Made by a program: the position numbers and the translations under genes. The notes beneath the pieces were generated by a model that did no database searches, had not been told where the DNA came from, and worked only from the letters and a program-made list of their open reading frames with translations. Shown piece after piece: positions 1-9,770 of a stretch of DNA of 63,070 nucleotides; position 1 is the stretch's first letter, and every line of letters begins with the position of its first letter. Source of the stretch: TMED108 sp964386795 (GTDB lineage Bacteria > Fidelibacterota > Marinisomatia > Marinisomatales > TCS55); assembly GCA_964386795.1 (NCBI GenBank), contig CAYLUE010000003.1:1-63070 (forward strand), in the 5' to 3' direction.

Positions 1-128
1 ATTTTACTTATTTTTGTTAATTCTTCAGTCTTAGCAACAGCAACCTTACTTACTTCTTCTGCTTTTTCAACTGCAGCATTGCTCCAGTCTTTCATATTTG
101 ATTTTAAATCATCCCATATTTTTGACAT
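1..128 (-). CDS. Small charged protein, cut by the window edge
   Basis: An open frame starts at an ATG (126-128, minus strand) and is still open at base 1. The 42 visible residues (MSKIWDDLKSNMKDWSNAAV and onward) are rich in Lys, Glu and Ala and should form an amphipathic helix or coiled coil. No signal peptide or membrane segment is visible. It lies 34 bases after the end of a small membrane-protein gene on the same strand, so it is probably the last visible member of the acnA-serA operon. I do not recognise the family, and the missing C-terminus may hold its identifying part. Confidence 0.55.
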   Translation of the reverse strand, partial: MSKIWDDLKSNMKDWSNAAVEKAEEVSKVAVAKTEELTKISK

Positions 129-162
129 AATAAGCTCTTTTTATAATCTACAATTTCTACTA

Positions 163-327
163 TTAATTTCTCTTCAGCAACATATTTGCTATATAAAATA
201 AGCCAGATCCAATAATTAGGGCATTAATTTCTAAAGAAACATTATTATCATTGATTCCTTTGGCTAATCCAGACAAAACTATGAACATTGAAAGAATTTG
301 AATGCTTCTAAGTATGACGTACTTCAT
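163..327 (-). CDS. 54-residue two-helix membrane protein
   Basis: A 54-codon frame starts at the ATG at 325-327 and ends in TAA at 163-165. The protein begins MKYVILRSIQILSMFIVLSG and has a second hydrophobic stretch (about residues 34-48, with LIIGSGLFYIANML), separated by a short polar loop containing DNN. It should be a hairpin of two membrane helices with a basic C-terminus (LKRN). The start lies 20 bases inside the end of the upstream FAD oxidoreductase gene, which suggests translational coupling. The family is not recognised. Its support is hydrophobic pattern, gene packing and strand, not homology. Confidence 0.5.
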   Translation of the reverse strand: MKYVILRSIQILSMFIVLSGLAKGINDNNVSLEINALIIGSGLFYIANMLLKRN

Positions 328-1378
328 ATCTCTTTTTATAATTTATCCATCTAAATATTGTTTTTAAGCTCCATTTATAAGAATTCTTTAGAATGAGCAG
401 CGGTTCATTTGATATCGAAAACTTTTTAGCAAAAAAATACATCTGGCTATCATTTAATCGCTCATAAAGAATTCGATTCACAAAAGATAGTCTTCTTTTT
501 TTATTTATACATCGATAAAGGCTTTTTGCATTTGATTTCTCACCCTTTATTTTCAATGCAGCAACCATTCCAGACATCATAGACATTCTCATTCCAAAAC
601 CAAATAGATAATCCTGAAAACCACCAGCCTCACCAATGATCATTGGTGAATTTAATGCTTTAACTGGCATTGAAAAGCTACCTCTACTACTAAAATCTTT
701 TCGTTTGAAAAAATTAATATTCATTGATTTAAAGTATTTAATACAATTCTCAAGGTATTTTTCTTCTGAATTTTTCACTTTTTTAAATGCTGTTGCGATT
801 GTACCACTGCCATTTTGAATAATAAGATAAGCATAGCCTTTTGGTGCAAACTTTTTTCCTAATAATAAATGAACTTGATTTTTTAAGTTGGTATTAAAAT
901 TGATTCCTTGAATATAAGCTGAAGCCTTCCTGGTCCCAGTTGCTATTATATCGCAATAACTAGGAGCCGCTTCTCCAAATTTAAATTCAACTCCAGCCTT
1001 TTTGCACTGTCGAAATAATTGATGATCTATATCATTGCTATTATCACCGCGACTGACTAAATAGAAAAATGGGGTTTTGTTTTGAATACGTAATGGCTTT
1101 TCGCTTGATGTATGAACAAAAAAACTATTAATTGGGCTAGATTGAATTTTATTGAATTCAAAACCAATATCCTTGAATGAGGAATGAATATCATCATTAA
1201 ATATCCAATTTTCTAAACCTTCGTAATCACCATGACGGCTTCCACCTATTTTTGACTCCTTTTCATATATTACGGTTGAAATATTATTACTCTGAAGGAA
1301 CATTGCAGCTGATAAACCTGCAATCCCTCCACCCGCAATTCTTACTTTTTTCTGAGAGAATTTATGTCTCACAAGCAA
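308..1378 (-). CDS. FAD-dependent oxidoreductase, geranylgeranyl reductase-like
   Basis: A 356-residue flavoprotein. The N-terminus carries the Rossmann dinucleotide-binding signature GGGIAGLSAA (about residues 16-25), followed by an acidic residue at the end of the second strand (IYEKESKIGG). Near residue 250 is a second FAD-contacting segment, GEAGGFQDYLFGFG, followed by a helix rich in Met and Gly. This matches the GDxxG...P-type loop of the geranylgeranyl reductase/lycopene cyclase-like flavoprotein superfamily. The substrate cannot be read from the sequence; reduction of an isoprenoid chain or a hydroxylation are both possible. The gene overlaps the end of serA by 17 bases and runs into a small membrane-protein gene, so it belongs to the same minus-strand operon. 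No signal peptide is present, so it is likely cytoplasmic or membrane-associated. Confidence 0.7.
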   Translation of the reverse strand: MLVRHKFSQKKVRIAGGGIAGLSAAMFLQSNNISTVIYEKESKIGGSRHGDYEGLENWIFNDDIHSSFKDIGFEFNKIQSSPINSFFVHTSSEKPLRIQNKTPFFYLVSRGDNSNDIDHQLFRQCKKAGVEFKFGEAAPSYCDIIATGTRKASAYIQGINFNTNLKNQVHLLLGKKFAPKGYAYLIIQNGSGTIATAFKKVKNSEEKYLENCIKYFKSMNINFFKRKDFSSRGSFSMPVKALNSPMIIGEAGGFQDYLFGFGMRMSMMSGMVAALKIKGEKSNAKSLYRCINKKRRLSFVNRILYERLNDSQMYFFAKKFSISNEPLLILKNSYKWSLKTIFRWINYKKRYEVRHT

Positions 1379-2939
1379 GCTGTTGTAATGATATAATTTC
1401 TGGTATTTTTGTTAGCTCGCTTAGTATTTTTTTCGAAATCATACTATCAATCCTTACTACGGAGAAAGCCTGGCCTTGTTCGGCTCTACTAAGAATAAAT
1501 CCACCAATATTTACCTTATGTTTCCCAAGAATTGTTCCAACTCTCCCAATCACGCCAGGGACATCCTTATTCTTTGCAAATAGCATATAACCATAGGGCC
1601 TAACATCGATATCAAAACCAAGTATATTAACTAATCTTGGCTTATCTTGCCCAAATATTGATCCTGCGATTCGCGTCGGGTCAGCGCTTCCAGAAACTCT
1701 AGTTCTAATCAAATTCGTATATGAACCGCTATCATTTGTATAGCTATGCTCAATTTTTATACCTAGTTCAATAGCAAGTGCTTCGGAATTTATATAATTG
1801 ATTCTTTCTGGAATTCTTCTAGACAAAAAACCTTTTAGAAAAGCTAGGGTTATAGGCTTAGGGTATTCTAATGACCCCGAGCATTCGACTTGAATTTTTT
1901 TGATAGATCCTGGGTTAAGTTGATCTTGTAGCCTACCCATTGTTTCTGCAAGGTCAAGACTGGACTGAATCTCTTTGATACTTGATATATCTGAAATCGG
2001 CATATTGATTGCATTGGTTAGCTTTTCTTCAAGAAGGTAGTCCTTGAGTTGCTCGCAAATAGAAATACTCACTCCTTCTTTTGCTTCTTTTGTTGATGCT
2101 CCCAAATGAGGTGTTAAAAGTATATTTGGCGCATCGATAAGTGGATTATCTTTTGCTATAGGTTCTTGAGTATAAACATCTATTGCTGCTCCTGTAATTT
2201 CTTTATCAATAAGTGATTTTGCTAAATCCGATTCATTAATAATACCCCCTCTAGAAACATTAATTATTCTAGCGGTTTTTTTCATTGCTTTAAGGCGTTT
2301 ATAATTAAATAGGTCTCTAGTATCGTCATTTAATGGAACATGAATTGTAATAAAATCAGAATTTTTCGTTAATTCATCCAATTCTACAATTTCAATTTCT
2401 TCTCTATTAAGCATATTTTGATTTACAAAAGGATCGTATCCTATTATTTTCATTCCAAATGATAGGCATCGGATCATTATTTCTCTACCTATCTTTCCTA
2501 GCCCTACAATGCCTAAGGTTTTATTTCTTAATTCAGAACCAATGAGTAGATGCCGATTCCATTTTTTTTGTTTTAGTTCAAAATCTCCAATAGAAATATT
2601 TCGTGATAAGGCAAGCATCATGGCTACAGTATGCTCAGCTGCTGAAATAGTATTTACATCTGGCGTATTCATTACAACAATTCCATTGCGAGTTGCAGCG
2701 CCAATATCAATATTATCAACCCCAACACCCGCACGTCCAATAATACGTAGTTTTTTTGCAATATTAATAAATTTCTTATCGATTGATGTGCCGCTCCTAA
2801 TAATCCATCCATCAATATCTTCGCATGCTTTTATCTTTTCACTATTTGAAGCTTCATATAGCTGAATAACCTTAAAATTCGCATCTTCAAGTATAGAAAT
2901 ACCTGATTCAGAAATAGGGTCAGTTATAAGGACTTTCAT
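1362..2939 (-). CDS. serA: D-3-phosphoglycerate dehydrogenase
   Basis: Oxidises 3-phosphoglycerate to 3-phosphohydroxypyruvate with NAD+, the first step of serine synthesis. At 525 residues it is the long form. The order is an N-terminal substrate-binding part, the NAD-binding core with GLGKIG (about 146-151), an intervening ASB domain (about 320-450) and a C-terminal ACT domain (about 455-525) that in this family senses serine. The catalytic residues are visible: Arg230 in NVSRGG, Glu259 in DVYTQEP and His278 in TPHLGAST. It starts 7 bases after aconitase on the same strand and is therefore co-transcribed with it. Serine feedback control is expected from the ACT domain but not proven here. 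Confidence 0.95.
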   Translation of the reverse strand: MKVLITDPISESGISILEDANFKVIQLYEASNSEKIKACEDIDGWIIRSGTSIDKKFINIAKKLRIIGRAGVGVDNIDIGAATRNGIVVMNTPDVNTISAAEHTVAMMLALSRNISIGDFELKQKKWNRHLLIGSELRNKTLGIVGLGKIGREIMIRCLSFGMKIIGYDPFVNQNMLNREEIEIVELDELTKNSDFITIHVPLNDDTRDLFNYKRLKAMKKTARIINVSRGGIINESDLAKSLIDKEITGAAIDVYTQEPIAKDNPLIDAPNILLTPHLGASTKEAKEGVSISICEQLKDYLLEEKLTNAINMPISDISSIKEIQSSLDLAETMGRLQDQLNPGSIKKIQVECSGSLEYPKPITLAFLKGFLSRRIPERINYINSEALAIELGIKIEHSYTNDSGSYTNLIRTRVSGSADPTRIAGSIFGQDKPRLVNILGFDIDVRPYGYMLFAKNKDVPGVIGRVGTILGKHKVNIGGFILSRAEQGQAFSVVRIDSMISKKILSELTKIPEIISLQQLACET

Positions 2940-2946
2940 GGAATTA

Positions 2947-5211
2947 TTATTTGGACTGTTGTGAGCGTATCAAATTAAGTGCAGATCCAGCCACAAACCA
3001 TTCTATCTGAGTTTGATTATAGGAATGTTTGCATACTATTTGATCAGTAGTTTTATCTTTATGTGTTAATAAAATTGTTAGGGGTTTACCTTCTTGAAAT
3101 TTATCTAAATCAATAAAGTTAAAAATGTCGTCTTCTTGGATCAAATCATAGTCACTTTTATCCTTAAATATTAGTGCAAGCATTCCCTGTTTTTTGAGAT
3201 TTGTTTCATGAATTCTGGCAAACGATCGAACTAAAACTGCCATCACGCCAAGAAAGCGTGGTTCCATTGCTGCATGCTCTCGAGATGATCCTTCCCCATA
3301 ATTTTCATCTCCAACAACAATTGTTGGGATATTATTAAATTTATAATCACGCTGAACATTGGGCACAGAATCGTACTGTCCATTTAATTGGTTTTTTACT
3401 GAATTTACTTTTTCATTGAAAAAATTAACTGCCCCAGTAAGCATATTATTTGAAATATTATCTAGATGCCCTCTAAATTTTAACCAAGGACCTGCCATTG
3501 AAATATGGTCAGTTGTACATTTGCCTTTAGCTTTAATCAATAATCTTACATTGTTAATTTTCTTTTTCCCCAACGGCATAAAGGGTTTTAATAATTGCAA
3601 TCTATCTGAATTAGGATCAATAATTACCTTTGAATTTCTGGCCTTTTTTGTAGGCTCTTGATATCCTAGATTATCAACTGTAAACCCATTTTCTGGTAAT
3701 TCAAGACCTTTTGGTGGCTCAAGTAATACTTTTTCTCCATTTTCATTCATCAGATTATCTTTTAGCGGATTAAAGGCTAAATCTCCTGATATTGCAATTG
3801 CTGTGACAATCTCTGGAGAGCCAACAAAAGCATGAGTATTTGGATTTCCATCTGCTCTTTTTGCAAAATTTCTATTAAATGAATGGACAATTGTATTTTT
3901 TTCTTCTTTTTCTGCGCCATCTCTTGACCATTGACCTATGCAAGGACCGCAGGCATTTGCAAAAACTTTTGCCCCAAGCGTATTAAACTCTTCAATAAAA
4001 CCATCCCGTTCAATCGTCTGTCTTACCTGCTCGGATCCAGGTGTAATTGTAAATTCAGCCTTTGTTCTAAGGCCTAAATTATTGGCCTGTTTTGCAATTG
4101 ATGCTGCACGTGAAATATCTTCATAGGATGAATTTGTACAAGATCCTATTAAGCCTACCTTTACTTCAGTTGGCCAGTTATTCTTTTTGGCTATATCTCG
4201 TATTTTTGAAATAGGCGTTGACCTATCTGGGGTAAATGGGCCATTAAGGTGAGGCTCAAGATCGGAAAGGTCAATCTCAATTACTTGGTCATAATAATCT
4301 TTTGGGTTTTCAAGTACTTCATCATCAGGCATAAGGTTATCTCTAATTTGATTTGCAGATATTGCAAGCTCTGATCTTCCTGTTGCAGTAAGATATTTTT
4401 CCATTTTTTCATCATAACTGAAGATGGATGTTGTCGCTCCAATTTCAGCTCCCATGTTACAAATAGTACCTTTTCCTGTACAGGACAATGTCTTAGTCCC
4501 TTCTCCAAAATATTCAACTATTGAACCGGTTCCACCCTTTACTGTTAGAATACCAGCTAATTTTAAAATTACATCTTTTGCAGAAGTCCAGTTGGACATT
4601 CTTCCTGAGAGCTTAACCCCAATAAGTTTTGGTAGTTTTAATTCCCATGGCATTCCTGCCATAACATCTACCGCGTCAGCGCCTCCAACGCCAATTGCAA
4701 TCATTCCCAAACCCCCGGCATTTACAGTATGGCTATCCGTCCCAATCATCATACCTCCTGGAAACGCATAGTTTTCTAAAACTACCTGATGAATAATCCC
4801 TGCCCCAGGCTTCCAGAAGCCTATTCCATATTTACTGGAAACAGATTCAAGAAAGCTATAAACCTCACTATTGTTGTCTAAAGCATTATTTAAATCAATC
4901 TGTGCATCGGTCTTAGCTTGAATAAGGTGGTCACAATGAACTGTAGAGGGAACAGCTACCCTATCTTTGCCGGCCATCATGAATTGTAATAGAGCCATTT
5001 GAGCTGTAGCATCTTGCATTGCCACTCTATCAGGAATAAAATCCACATATGACTTCCCACGCTGATAATCAAGGCTAGGTATTTCTAAAGATAGATGGCT
5101 ATATAAAATCTTTTCAGATAAGGTTAATGGGCGACCAAGCTTTTTTTTCGCAACCTGAACACTATTGTCCATCCTTTCGTAGTATTTATTGATCATTTTG
5201 AGATCGAACAT
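2947..5211 (-). CDS. acnA: Aconitate hydratase
   Basis: Interconverts citrate and isocitrate in the TCA cycle, in the cytoplasm. At 754 residues it has the length of the mitochondrial-type (AcnA/ACO2-like) enzyme rather than the longer bacterial AcnA (about 890) or AcnB. The three [4Fe-4S] ligands are present: Cys358 in GSCTNS and Cys421/Cys424 in CGPCIGQW. Other family signatures are GTDSHT near residue 157, GVGGADAVDVMAG near 174 and GEGSSREHAA in the C-terminal swivel domain. It heads a minus-strand operon continuing into serA. The symbol is given by function; a phylogeny would decide between AcnA and a separate mitochondrial-like clade. Confidence 0.93.
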   Translation of the reverse strand: MFDLKMINKYYERMDNSVQVAKKKLGRPLTLSEKILYSHLSLEIPSLDYQRGKSYVDFIPDRVAMQDATAQMALLQFMMAGKDRVAVPSTVHCDHLIQAKTDAQIDLNNALDNNSEVYSFLESVSSKYGIGFWKPGAGIIHQVVLENYAFPGGMMIGTDSHTVNAGGLGMIAIGVGGADAVDVMAGMPWELKLPKLIGVKLSGRMSNWTSAKDVILKLAGILTVKGGTGSIVEYFGEGTKTLSCTGKGTICNMGAEIGATTSIFSYDEKMEKYLTATGRSELAISANQIRDNLMPDDEVLENPKDYYDQVIEIDLSDLEPHLNGPFTPDRSTPISKIRDIAKKNNWPTEVKVGLIGSCTNSSYEDISRAASIAKQANNLGLRTKAEFTITPGSEQVRQTIERDGFIEEFNTLGAKVFANACGPCIGQWSRDGAEKEEKNTIVHSFNRNFAKRADGNPNTHAFVGSPEIVTAIAISGDLAFNPLKDNLMNENGEKVLLEPPKGLELPENGFTVDNLGYQEPTKKARNSKVIIDPNSDRLQLLKPFMPLGKKKINNVRLLIKAKGKCTTDHISMAGPWLKFRGHLDNISNNMLTGAVNFFNEKVNSVKNQLNGQYDSVPNVQRDYKFNNIPTIVVGDENYGEGSSREHAAMEPRFLGVMAVLVRSFARIHETNLKKQGMLALIFKDKSDYDLIQEDDIFNFIDLDKFQEGKPLTILLTHKDKTTDQIVCKHSYNQTQIEWFVAGSALNLIRSQQSK

Positions 5212-5393
5212 ATAAAACTGCCTTAATCTTATCTTAAATTATAAACTGAAAAAAAATTGTGAAATGGTTAATTGAAATTACACCCATCAGAGCTTGTATT
5301 CAATTTCATAAGAATGATTTAATTATAATTTTATAAAAAAAATCAAAAAAACTTTCCAATTTATAGTGCCTTAAATAACTAATTTTTAATTAA
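5212..5393. promoter_or_regulatory. Divergent intergenic region, two candidate -10 boxes
   Basis: These 182 bases separate the minus-strand acnA operon from the plus-strand PorU-like gene and are very AT-rich. A TATAAT on the minus strand (5238-5243) lies 26 bases before the acnA start, with TTCACA at 5258-5263 as a poor -35 at a short 14-base spacing. A plus-strand TATAAT (5324-5329) lies 64 bases before the PorU-like start with no good -35. In such AT-rich DNA, TATAAT is expected by chance, so both calls are tentative. No terminator or small RNA is seen. Confidence 0.35.
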
Positions 5394-8300
5394 ATGAGAC
5401 AAATAAGCACAATATTATTTTTTATTGCATTTCAAATGCTCCATTCTCAGTCTGAGTATGAAATAATAAGTTCATCCGAAAATGAACTGGTCATAAAAAT
5501 AATAACTAAACCTCTTTCTAAGGACGACTTAAAACCTTTTAATCTATTAATTGGTCTTCCAACTTCAAGCTTGCCTACAGTTGAAATTGAAAGATCTATT
5601 GAAAAAGTACATTCCCTTCAAATTGATAAAACTTATCCACCTGCGCTCTGGGTACATAACCAAAAAGTCAATGACCTCTTTACTGGAACGCTTCAAATCT
5701 CACCACTAGCTAATCCAAAAGCCTACTTTGAGGATATACTATTAAGAATTCCATTTGAAAGCACTATTTCTCAAGAAAAAGGGGTAGATGAAATTCATCA
5801 ATCGTTACTTGCTCCAAAAGTTGTTAATTGGAATATTGCTAAAAAGTGGATAAAGCCAACAACAAAAAATCCTATTGAAAAATCAAATTTACCTGATGGT
5901 AGGTGGATTAATTTTAAAATCAAAAATGATAATGTCTATAGGATTGATGGAAGATTAATTAATTCAATTATTGGAACCACTTCAAACCTAGACCCTAGAA
6001 GTATCATGATATTTACAGGATCAGCATATGGGCGTGATAAGACTTATGATCTATCTCAAAGATTGGTAAGTGAAAGTAAAGTGCCATCAAATATGGTAGA
6101 AATTCCAATTACAATTTATGGGGAATCTGATGGAAACATGTCTGATAGTGACTTTATTTTTTTCTATGGAAAAGGTCCTAGCGGATATGATGTTAATCTT
6201 AATAAGGTCGAATGGCATCAAAATCTATATTTCAATGAAAGCCTATATTGGCTACTAATACCTAATGATTCATCACTTCGTGGAAAAAGGGTAAAAACTG
6301 GCAATATTGTTAATGATGGGCCATTAGAAGCAAATTTTGGCTTAACGTACAATCATTATGAAATAGACAATATAAATCCCCAAGAGTCAGGGCTGGCTTG
6401 GGGGGATCAATCAATCAAATCTAGCGCGTCTTTAGTTCAATCTATAGATTTATCACACCCACTGCTTTCAGCTACAGCAGTGGGGGTTTTTGGAATGATT
6501 GGAAACGAAACTTCTGAAACGCGCTATAAAAATACTGACCATAACATTTCTCTTGATATAGATAACATAAGGCTATCAAAGCTTAATTGGTCAAATATTG
6601 GATTAAAATCTGGAAGCTTCAATATTGAAGCTGGGTTATTAGGGCATGGTTTAAATGAATTTAAGATAACGAATGAATCTGAAAATCCTAACTCAGAACC
6701 ATTCTTTGATTTCTTGGACATAGCTTATCAAAGAAAGCTTATCTACGAAAGTCCTTTTGAATTTTTTTCTTCGATTCAATCAACAGATATCACTTATAAG
6801 ATTGATGGAAAAAATATAATTGCTTGGAATATCTCAAATCCAATAAATCCAGAAAATAGACCCATTATAGCTTTAGATAATTCTTATTTTAGAGTCTCTA
6901 TTCCCCAGGATACTCTTCAAAGGTTTTATATTTTTAATACAGAGGATATCATCAAAGTAGAAGATTTAATAATGATTGGTGAGAAACAATGGAATGTTTT
7001 ACGCTCAGTAAATAATAGCGCAAAACACATCATAATTGGCCCCGAGTTATTCCGTACGGCATCAAGTAGCTTAATTAACCATCGGCCAAATAGTTTTTAT
7101 AGTTCACTAGAAAATATTTATGATGAGTTTTCTGGAGGTAACAAAGATCCAATTGCAATAAGGTATTTTTTAAATTGGGCTCAAAACAATTGGAATTCTC
7201 CACCTTCAACAGTATTGTTTATGGGGGACGCAGACTATGATTATAGAAATATTTCAGGGTTATCAAAAATGGTTATTCCAACAATTCAAATTGGTATGCT
7301 CAATACACACGCTACTGATGATCGCCTCGTGGCATTTAATGGTATAATCCCCGAAATGGCTTCAGGAAGATTTCCAGCAAGAACAGAGGATGAAGTCAAA
7401 AATTTTAGTCAAAAAATAATTGAATTTGAAAATAAGATTAATAGCGGACCCTGGAGGCAAAAAATTACTCTGGTGGCAGATGACCCTTCAAGGCCAGAAA
7501 AAGAAAGTTTCGAGCTTTCAATAGGTAAGAGCCATACTTTTAATTCTGAAAAATTATCAAATTTGATTCCTGATTTTATGGAAATAAAAAAATTGTATCT
7601 TGTTGATTACGAAGAGGTTAATGATGGCTCTCCACTTGGCGTTACAAAGCCATCAGCTACCCAAGAATTATTAGATATAGTTAATTCAGGAACTTCAATT
7701 ATAAACTATATTGGACATGGAAACTCAACTCAATGGGCTCAAGAAAAATTGCTCATCCTTAGCGAACAAAGGAATGATATTGAGTTAATGAATACTAAAA
7801 TGAGACTTCCACTTTGGATAGCTGGAACATGCAACTGGGGTCATTTCGATAATATTAATCAAGAATCATTTGCTGAAGAACTAATCAGAGCTCCTTTAGA
7901 TGCTGCTTCAGCAGTTATTAGCACATCTAGAGGAATTAGTGTTGCAAGCAATATTCAATTTTTAAATAGGCTTTTTACTGAAATATTTAAAAATAATAAT
8001 ATCACTTCAAAAACAATCGGATCAGTGCTTCAATCTGTAAAAACGGGCGGCTCAGACGGGGAACTGTTTCACTTATTTGGAGATCCAGCAATGATGATGC
8101 CACTTCCAAACAAGGTTATCTCAGATGCATTCGTTAATCCAGATACAATTTCTACTCTTGAAATCGGAACGTTAAATATTTCTTCAGACCTAAGAAATGG
8201 TTCTGGAAGTCTAATGCTTGAAGATGCTCAAAAAGAAGTGGCTGTAAATTTCTTCTATGGTTCGAAACAAGAAAGTATTTCATTTCAACTAAGTGGCGCT

Positions 8301-9122
8301 CATTTATTTAAAGGGTCATTTACTTTTTCAGATGGAATTATCCAACCCAAGTTTCGTGTTCCTAAAGATATTTCATATTCAAAAGACTTTGCTAATATAA
8401 AGTTTCATATATTTGATACTAATGGTCAAGAGGCAATTGGTGCAGTTTCAAATATTTTATTAACTCCGGGAAATCCATCATCTGATGTTGAAGGTCCAAT
8501 CATTACCTTTGAAACAAAATCTGGCCGCATACTAAGAAGTGGAGATCATATCAATAGAGATAGTGAAATAAATATTAGAATATCTGACCCTAGCGGAATA
8601 AACATTGCTGGTGAAAAAGGCCATGAGCTTATACTTTATGATGAGTTATTAGATAAGGAAGTATATCTAAATGATAAATTTATTTATGATGTAAATAGCT
8701 TGACTATCGGCAGCTCCAGCTATAGCCCAGAGCCAGATTTTGATGACATAAGTTTTTCGGTTCAAGCATGGGATAATGCAAACAATCCAAGTGTAGTTCA
8801 AATAAACCTAACAATTGTAGGATTAGATAAATTTGAACTAAAAAACGTACTCAACTATCCTAATCCATTTTATGAAAACACCCAGTTTACATTTGAATTA
8901 ACGCAAGATGGTGAAGTAATAATCGATGTTTATACCTTAGGGGGTCTAAAAGTAAAATCCTTTCCATCGGGTTTTTATAATCAAGGTTATGGAATTATTC
9001 ATTGGGACGGTAGAGATGATTTTGGTCAGCTATTATCTAATGGGGTCTATTTGTATCAGGTAAAAGCACAGAATAGTATTACAAAAATTAACCACATAGG
9101 AAGGCTTGCAATTATCAGATGA
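5394..9122 (+). CDS. porU: PorU-like C25 (gingipain family) sortase/protease
   Basis: A 1,242-residue exported protein. It begins with a typical signal peptide (MRQISTILFFIAFQMLHSQS). The central part (about 540-900) is a peptidase C25 gingipain-type domain. The catalytic dyad is visible as His775 in YIGHGNS and Cys813 in GTCNWGHFD. The C-terminal 90 residues are a FlgD-like Ig fold of the kind used as type IX secretion tails (NYPNPF near 1158; SNGVYLYQV near 1216). In Porphyromonas, PorU cleaves the C-terminal sorting domain of type IX cargo and attaches the protein to surface lipopolysaccharide. The domain order here fits that role, but a secreted C25 protease that is itself cargo is the alternative. 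No other type IX gene is in view. Its stop overlaps the Maf start (ATGA). Confidence 0.8.
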   Translation: MRQISTILFFIAFQMLHSQSEYEIISSSENELVIKIITKPLSKDDLKPFNLLIGLPTSSLPTVEIERSIEKVHSLQIDKTYPPALWVHNQKVNDLFTGTLQISPLANPKAYFEDILLRIPFESTISQEKGVDEIHQSLLAPKVVNWNIAKKWIKPTTKNPIEKSNLPDGRWINFKIKNDNVYRIDGRLINSIIGTTSNLDPRSIMIFTGSAYGRDKTYDLSQRLVSESKVPSNMVEIPITIYGESDGNMSDSDFIFFYGKGPSGYDVNLNKVEWHQNLYFNESLYWLLIPNDSSLRGKRVKTGNIVNDGPLEANFGLTYNHYEIDNINPQESGLAWGDQSIKSSASLVQSIDLSHPLLSATAVGVFGMIGNETSETRYKNTDHNISLDIDNIRLSKLNWSNIGLKSGSFNIEAGLLGHGLNEFKITNESENPNSEPFFDFLDIAYQRKLIYESPFEFFSSIQSTDITYKIDGKNIIAWNISNPINPENRPIIALDNSYFRVSIPQDTLQRFYIFNTEDIIKVEDLIMIGEKQWNVLRSVNNSAKHIIIGPELFRTASSSLINHRPNSFYSSLENIYDEFSGGNKDPIAIRYFLNWAQNNWNSPPSTVLFMGDADYDYRNISGLSKMVIPTIQIGMLNTHATDDRLVAFNGIIPEMASGRFPARTEDEVKNFSQKIIEFENKINSGPWRQKITLVADDPSRPEKESFELSIGKSHTFNSEKLSNLIPDFMEIKKLYLVDYEEVNDGSPLGVTKPSATQELLDIVNSGTSIINYIGHGNSTQWAQEKLLILSEQRNDIELMNTKMRLPLWIAGTCNWGHFDNINQESFAEELIRAPLDAASAVISTSRGISVASNIQFLNRLFTEIFKNNNITSKTIGSVLQSVKTGGSDGELFHLFGDPAMMMPLPNKVISDAFVNPDTISTLEIGTLNISSDLRNGSGSLMLEDAQKEVAVNFFYGSKQESISFQLSGAHLFKGSFTFSDGIIQPKFRVPKDISYSKDFANIKFHIFDTNGQEAIGAVSNILLTPGNPSSDVEGPIITFETKSGRILRSGDHINRDSEINIRISDPSGINIAGEKGHELILYDELLDKEVYLNDKFIYDVNSLTIGSSSYSPEPDFDDISFSVQAWDNANNPSVVQINLTIVGLDKFELKNVLNYPNPFYENTQFTFELTQDGEVIIDVYTLGGLKVKSFPSGFYNQGYGIIHWDGRDDFGQLLSNGVYLYQVKAQNSITKINHIGRLAIIR

Positions 9123-9709
9123 AACTATTAAATAATCTCGGCAAAATTATTCTAGCCTCTAAGTCCCCAAGGAGAGAGTCAATATTAAATAAAATCGATT
9201 TAAATTTTATAATTGTACCAAGCAATATCAATGAAAATTTTGATACAGAGCTTAAACCATCAAAATATGTAAAGCTTTGTGCAGAAAAAAAAGCCAGCAA
9301 AGTATCTTTATCCTACAAAAATAATTATATTATTGGAGCAGATACAATCGTAGTCTTAAACAATAAAATATTAGGAAAGCCAAAAGATAAAACGGAAAGC
9401 TATGAAATGCTAAAGATGTTATCAGGTAAAACTCATAAAGTTTTTTCTGGAGTATCAATTCAACAATATTATAAAAAAATAAATGAATCATTTTATTGTA
9501 TGACCAATGTAACGCTAAATAATTTATCAGATGATTTAATATCATTTTATATTAAAAAACATAAACCATTTGATAAGGCGGGTAGTTACGGAATACAAGA
9601 TTGGTTTTCCAGTCAAGTTAGTAGTGTAAATGGATGCTATTACAATGTAATGGGGCTACCTCTATCAGAGGTATTTAAAAGGCTGGTAGTTCTTGCTAAT
9701 AGAAAATAA
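9119..9709 (+). CDS. maf: Maf-family nucleoside triphosphate pyrophosphatase
   Basis: A 196-residue house-cleaning enzyme that hydrolyses non-canonical or modified nucleoside triphosphates (dTTP/UTP or m7GTP type) to the monophosphate. The family signature ILASKSPRRESIL is at residues 10-22. The catalytic Asp lies in GADTIV near residue 69, followed by LGKPKDK and SGKTHKVFSGV. The DKAGSYGIQDW segment near 148 is typical of the dTTP/UTP-preferring YhdE-type subgroup. Maf genes often sit near mre/rod and division genes, and this one is followed by a RodZ-like gene and the dcw cluster. ATGA overlap with the upstream protease gene indicates coupling. Confidence 0.92.
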   Translation: MKLLNNLGKIILASKSPRRESILNKIDLNFIIVPSNINENFDTELKPSKYVKLCAEKKASKVSLSYKNNYIIGADTIVVLNNKILGKPKDKTESYEMLKMLSGKTHKVFSGVSIQQYYKKINESFYCMTNVTLNNLSDDLISFYIKKHKPFDKAGSYGIQDWFSSQVSSVNGCYYNVMGLPLSEVFKRLVVLANRK

Positions 9710-9770
9710 TAAAAAAATAAATTATATTTAACCTTATAAATAATAAAAAATTAGATAGAACAAAGATTAA

